Notes under the pieces: generated by a model
The model's input: the letters and a program-made list of their open reading frames with translations, nothing else
Databases searched by the model: none
What the model was told of the DNA's origin: nothing
Made by a program: the position numbers and the translations under genes
Assembly (NCBI RefSeq): GCF_033568475.1
Contig: NC_133123.1
Span: 138,145,062-138,209,061, forward strand
Source: Henckelia pumila
Taxonomy: Eukaryota; Streptophyta; Magnoliopsida; Lamiales; Gesneriaceae
Length of the DNA stretch: 64,000 nt
Reading direction: 5' to 3'
Part shown: in pieces, positions 62,011 through 64,000 of the stretch
Layout of the letters: each line of letters starts with the position of its first letter
Numbering within the stretch: position 1 is the first letter of the stretch

Positions 62011-64000
62011 CATCGAGTCTAATTTAGTTGAACAGTAACAAAAAAACCGTGGCTGCGGTAGACTTATTCAACGAGTGTGGACTCAAGAATATTAACAAGA
62101 AACAATGATGTAAGTTACAACAAAAATATTCGTGTGAAATTAACATCTCAATTGAAGAAGAGGAATATGTATGCGATCGAATTCAAGGTTGATATTAAAA
62201 TTTTAACTTAAAACAAAAGAGATATTTTGGTTTATAAGCTACAATAATTCAAACTAGCGATAATGCACACGCATTGCGTATAACGTAATATATAAATATT
62301 ATAATGTGTTGTGTGTATATGATATAATATTTATTTTTTAAAGTATTTTATTTTAATATGATATGCATTTTTCGTAATTTGATACTTTTATGAGTTTTTT
62401 TTTTTTTTTTTTTTTTTTTCCAATTTGAGGTTGAGCATACCAAGATCAATTAAGGTACTCTTCCTTAATAAATAGTATAGATAATGTGAAAATTAAAAAT
62501 AATAAGAAATAACAATATAACTGTTAGTAGAAACTTTCATAATAGAATAGTTGGTGTGATCTCTTTTTTTAAAAAAAAATGATTTAATATTTTTTTATTT
62601 TCTACAATTATGTAATAAAAAAAATGAACTGAGCAAATATGTACGCAAAAACGAACCGTATAAACACGAGACGCTTGATCTAAAGTTTGATATATACTAG
62701 TATATATAAATCTGTAGATATCATGTAGTTTATCCATTGGACCCTAAAAGACATTTATATATGAACCCGCGTTTGGCCCCAATTAACTTGTCTCCGTGTT
62801 AATATCGGAAGCCCTAAATCCTATAACATTTTTTCCGCGTTTGATTTGATGATAAGTTCCAAAAATATTTTCTCGTAACCCCTTCCCATCATAGTCTTTA
62901 ATTGATAATTTTTCAATTGATTGAGACTCGTGTCGCACGACCGTGCATATATTAATGAATTGCAATTTCAGATTTTGAGTTTTTATAATATTAAAAAATA
63001 TTATAGTTTTTGACGAAAAAAATTATAGTTTTAAAATAAATCGCAATAAACATGCATATATTAACTATGGTCTATGTATAACTTATATTATTCAATCTCA
63101 CGTTCTTCTTTTCATATTATTTATCTATCTACTAATTATTTACCTTACATCAATTAAATCGTTGAATTTAAATTACTATATCACCCTTTATAAATAATAT
63201 TATTCATATTTTATTAATCGTTAAAATAACAAAATGATAATTTATCATTTTATCTAAAATCTAATCAATCAAACTATAATCTATCAATCAAAACAAATAC
63301 TATAATAACAATCATTTTTTATTTAATTTATTACATTATATTACTTATCTTTGTATTATTTATCACCAAACGATACTAATACGCCACCAATAAAAATAAG
63401 TTACACAAGAAAATCGAACCCGTCATTCAATATCTTAACTACTGCTGGCATGTAAATGATGTAATCAACTATTTGTAATTATAACGATAGACGCCAATAC
63501 GCCATTATAGACCAATAAATTACCGATGAAGAAGAACATATATATAATATTATTTAGAGCAAATTAAACAAAAAAAAGCGAAAAAAGAAAGAAAATTATT
63601 TGATTCGACACTAATAAGTAATAACCTGAAAAATTACAGTAGGTACATAATAAATCAACTACAAATTAATTTCAAGAAATCAACAATAAGAAGAATAGCT
63701 AGGAGGAGAGCTATACAACGAAAAATCCTTCAAAGTCAACATAAATGGCCATGTAATTATTGAAAAAATGGCCTGGACATATCTCATTTCTAGAACTTAT
63801 ATATTAACAATTAATTGAACGTTGCCAAAGGACTATATATTATAAACAGTTTCAGATTAAAATTTTCACATAATTCTAGGAACCACACGACATATATAGG
63901 TCCTGTAATCGGGGACTGATCACAATATATAAAACTAAGATGCATGGTTAAGAATTGTAGGTTCCAAGTTGCTCATGATCAACTTGAACAAAATCATGCA

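Larger units (their letters stand above)
60459..64000. other. AT-rich spacer to the window end
   Basis: The first part is the 3' UTR of VPS45. A 113-codon open frame at 60631-60972 has no domain I recognise and is not called. A short direct repeat lies at 61132 and 61239, and an (AT)n run at about 61956-62007. The remainder is AT-rich with no supported gene. Confidence 0.6.

Overview
The window is nuclear DNA of a flowering plant, most likely a eudicot. It has intron-rich genes with GT-AG junctions, AT-rich spacers, Ty3/gypsy and Ty1/copia retrotransposons, MITEs and an integrated plant pararetrovirus. There is no sign of bacterial or organellar DNA. The species cannot be named from the sequence.

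Layout. 1-4855: 3' part of a Ty3/gypsy chromovirus with a 2.86 kb LTR. 4856 to about 10950: a decayed endogenous pararetrovirus (Caulimoviridae) cut at its left end by that LTR. It keeps coat, movement, protease/reverse transcriptase/RNase H and downstream-ORF remnants, and a recognisable promoter and poly(A) signal. 12344-15924: two tandem, intact four-exon genes for pathogen-related (NTF2/SnoaL-like) proteins on the minus strand. 20191-22558: an intact ten-exon class P alcohol dehydrogenase (380 aa). 23002-24802 (minus): a trichome-birefringence-like wall O-acetyltransferase. 27383-30490 (minus): a ten-exon serine carboxypeptidase-like gene. 32214-44648: a Ty1/copia element on the minus strand with target duplication TAAAT. 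A decayed non-autonomous Ty3/gypsy element (37225-43903, target duplication CCCAA) is nested in its gag gene. 45269-47542 (minus): a plastid-type RimP ribosome maturation factor. 48655-52368 (minus): a large RS-rich CCCH zinc-finger protein. 55649-60458: an intact 13-exon VPS45. The rest is AT-rich spacer with MITEs, SINE- and LINE-like tails and microsatellites.

The host genes are not an operon and act in separate pathways: defence or stress, fermentation, wall acetylation, vacuolar or secreted hydrolysis, plastid ribosome assembly, RNA binding and TGN vesicle fusion. The trio ADH, RimP-like and VPS45 recalls the Arabidopsis order At1g77120 / At1g77122 / At1g77140, so the locus looks like a conserved block enlarged by intervening genes and transposable elements. 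The three decayed retroelements share a mutation pattern: many in-frame stops sit where a Trp, Gln or Arg codon is expected. This fits long-term cytosine methylation and deamination.

I found no clearly new system. The best leads are a second, catalytically dead protease-like domain in the pararetrovirus, its retained promoter with a direct repeat, and a tRNA-derived SINE candidate near 55 kb.
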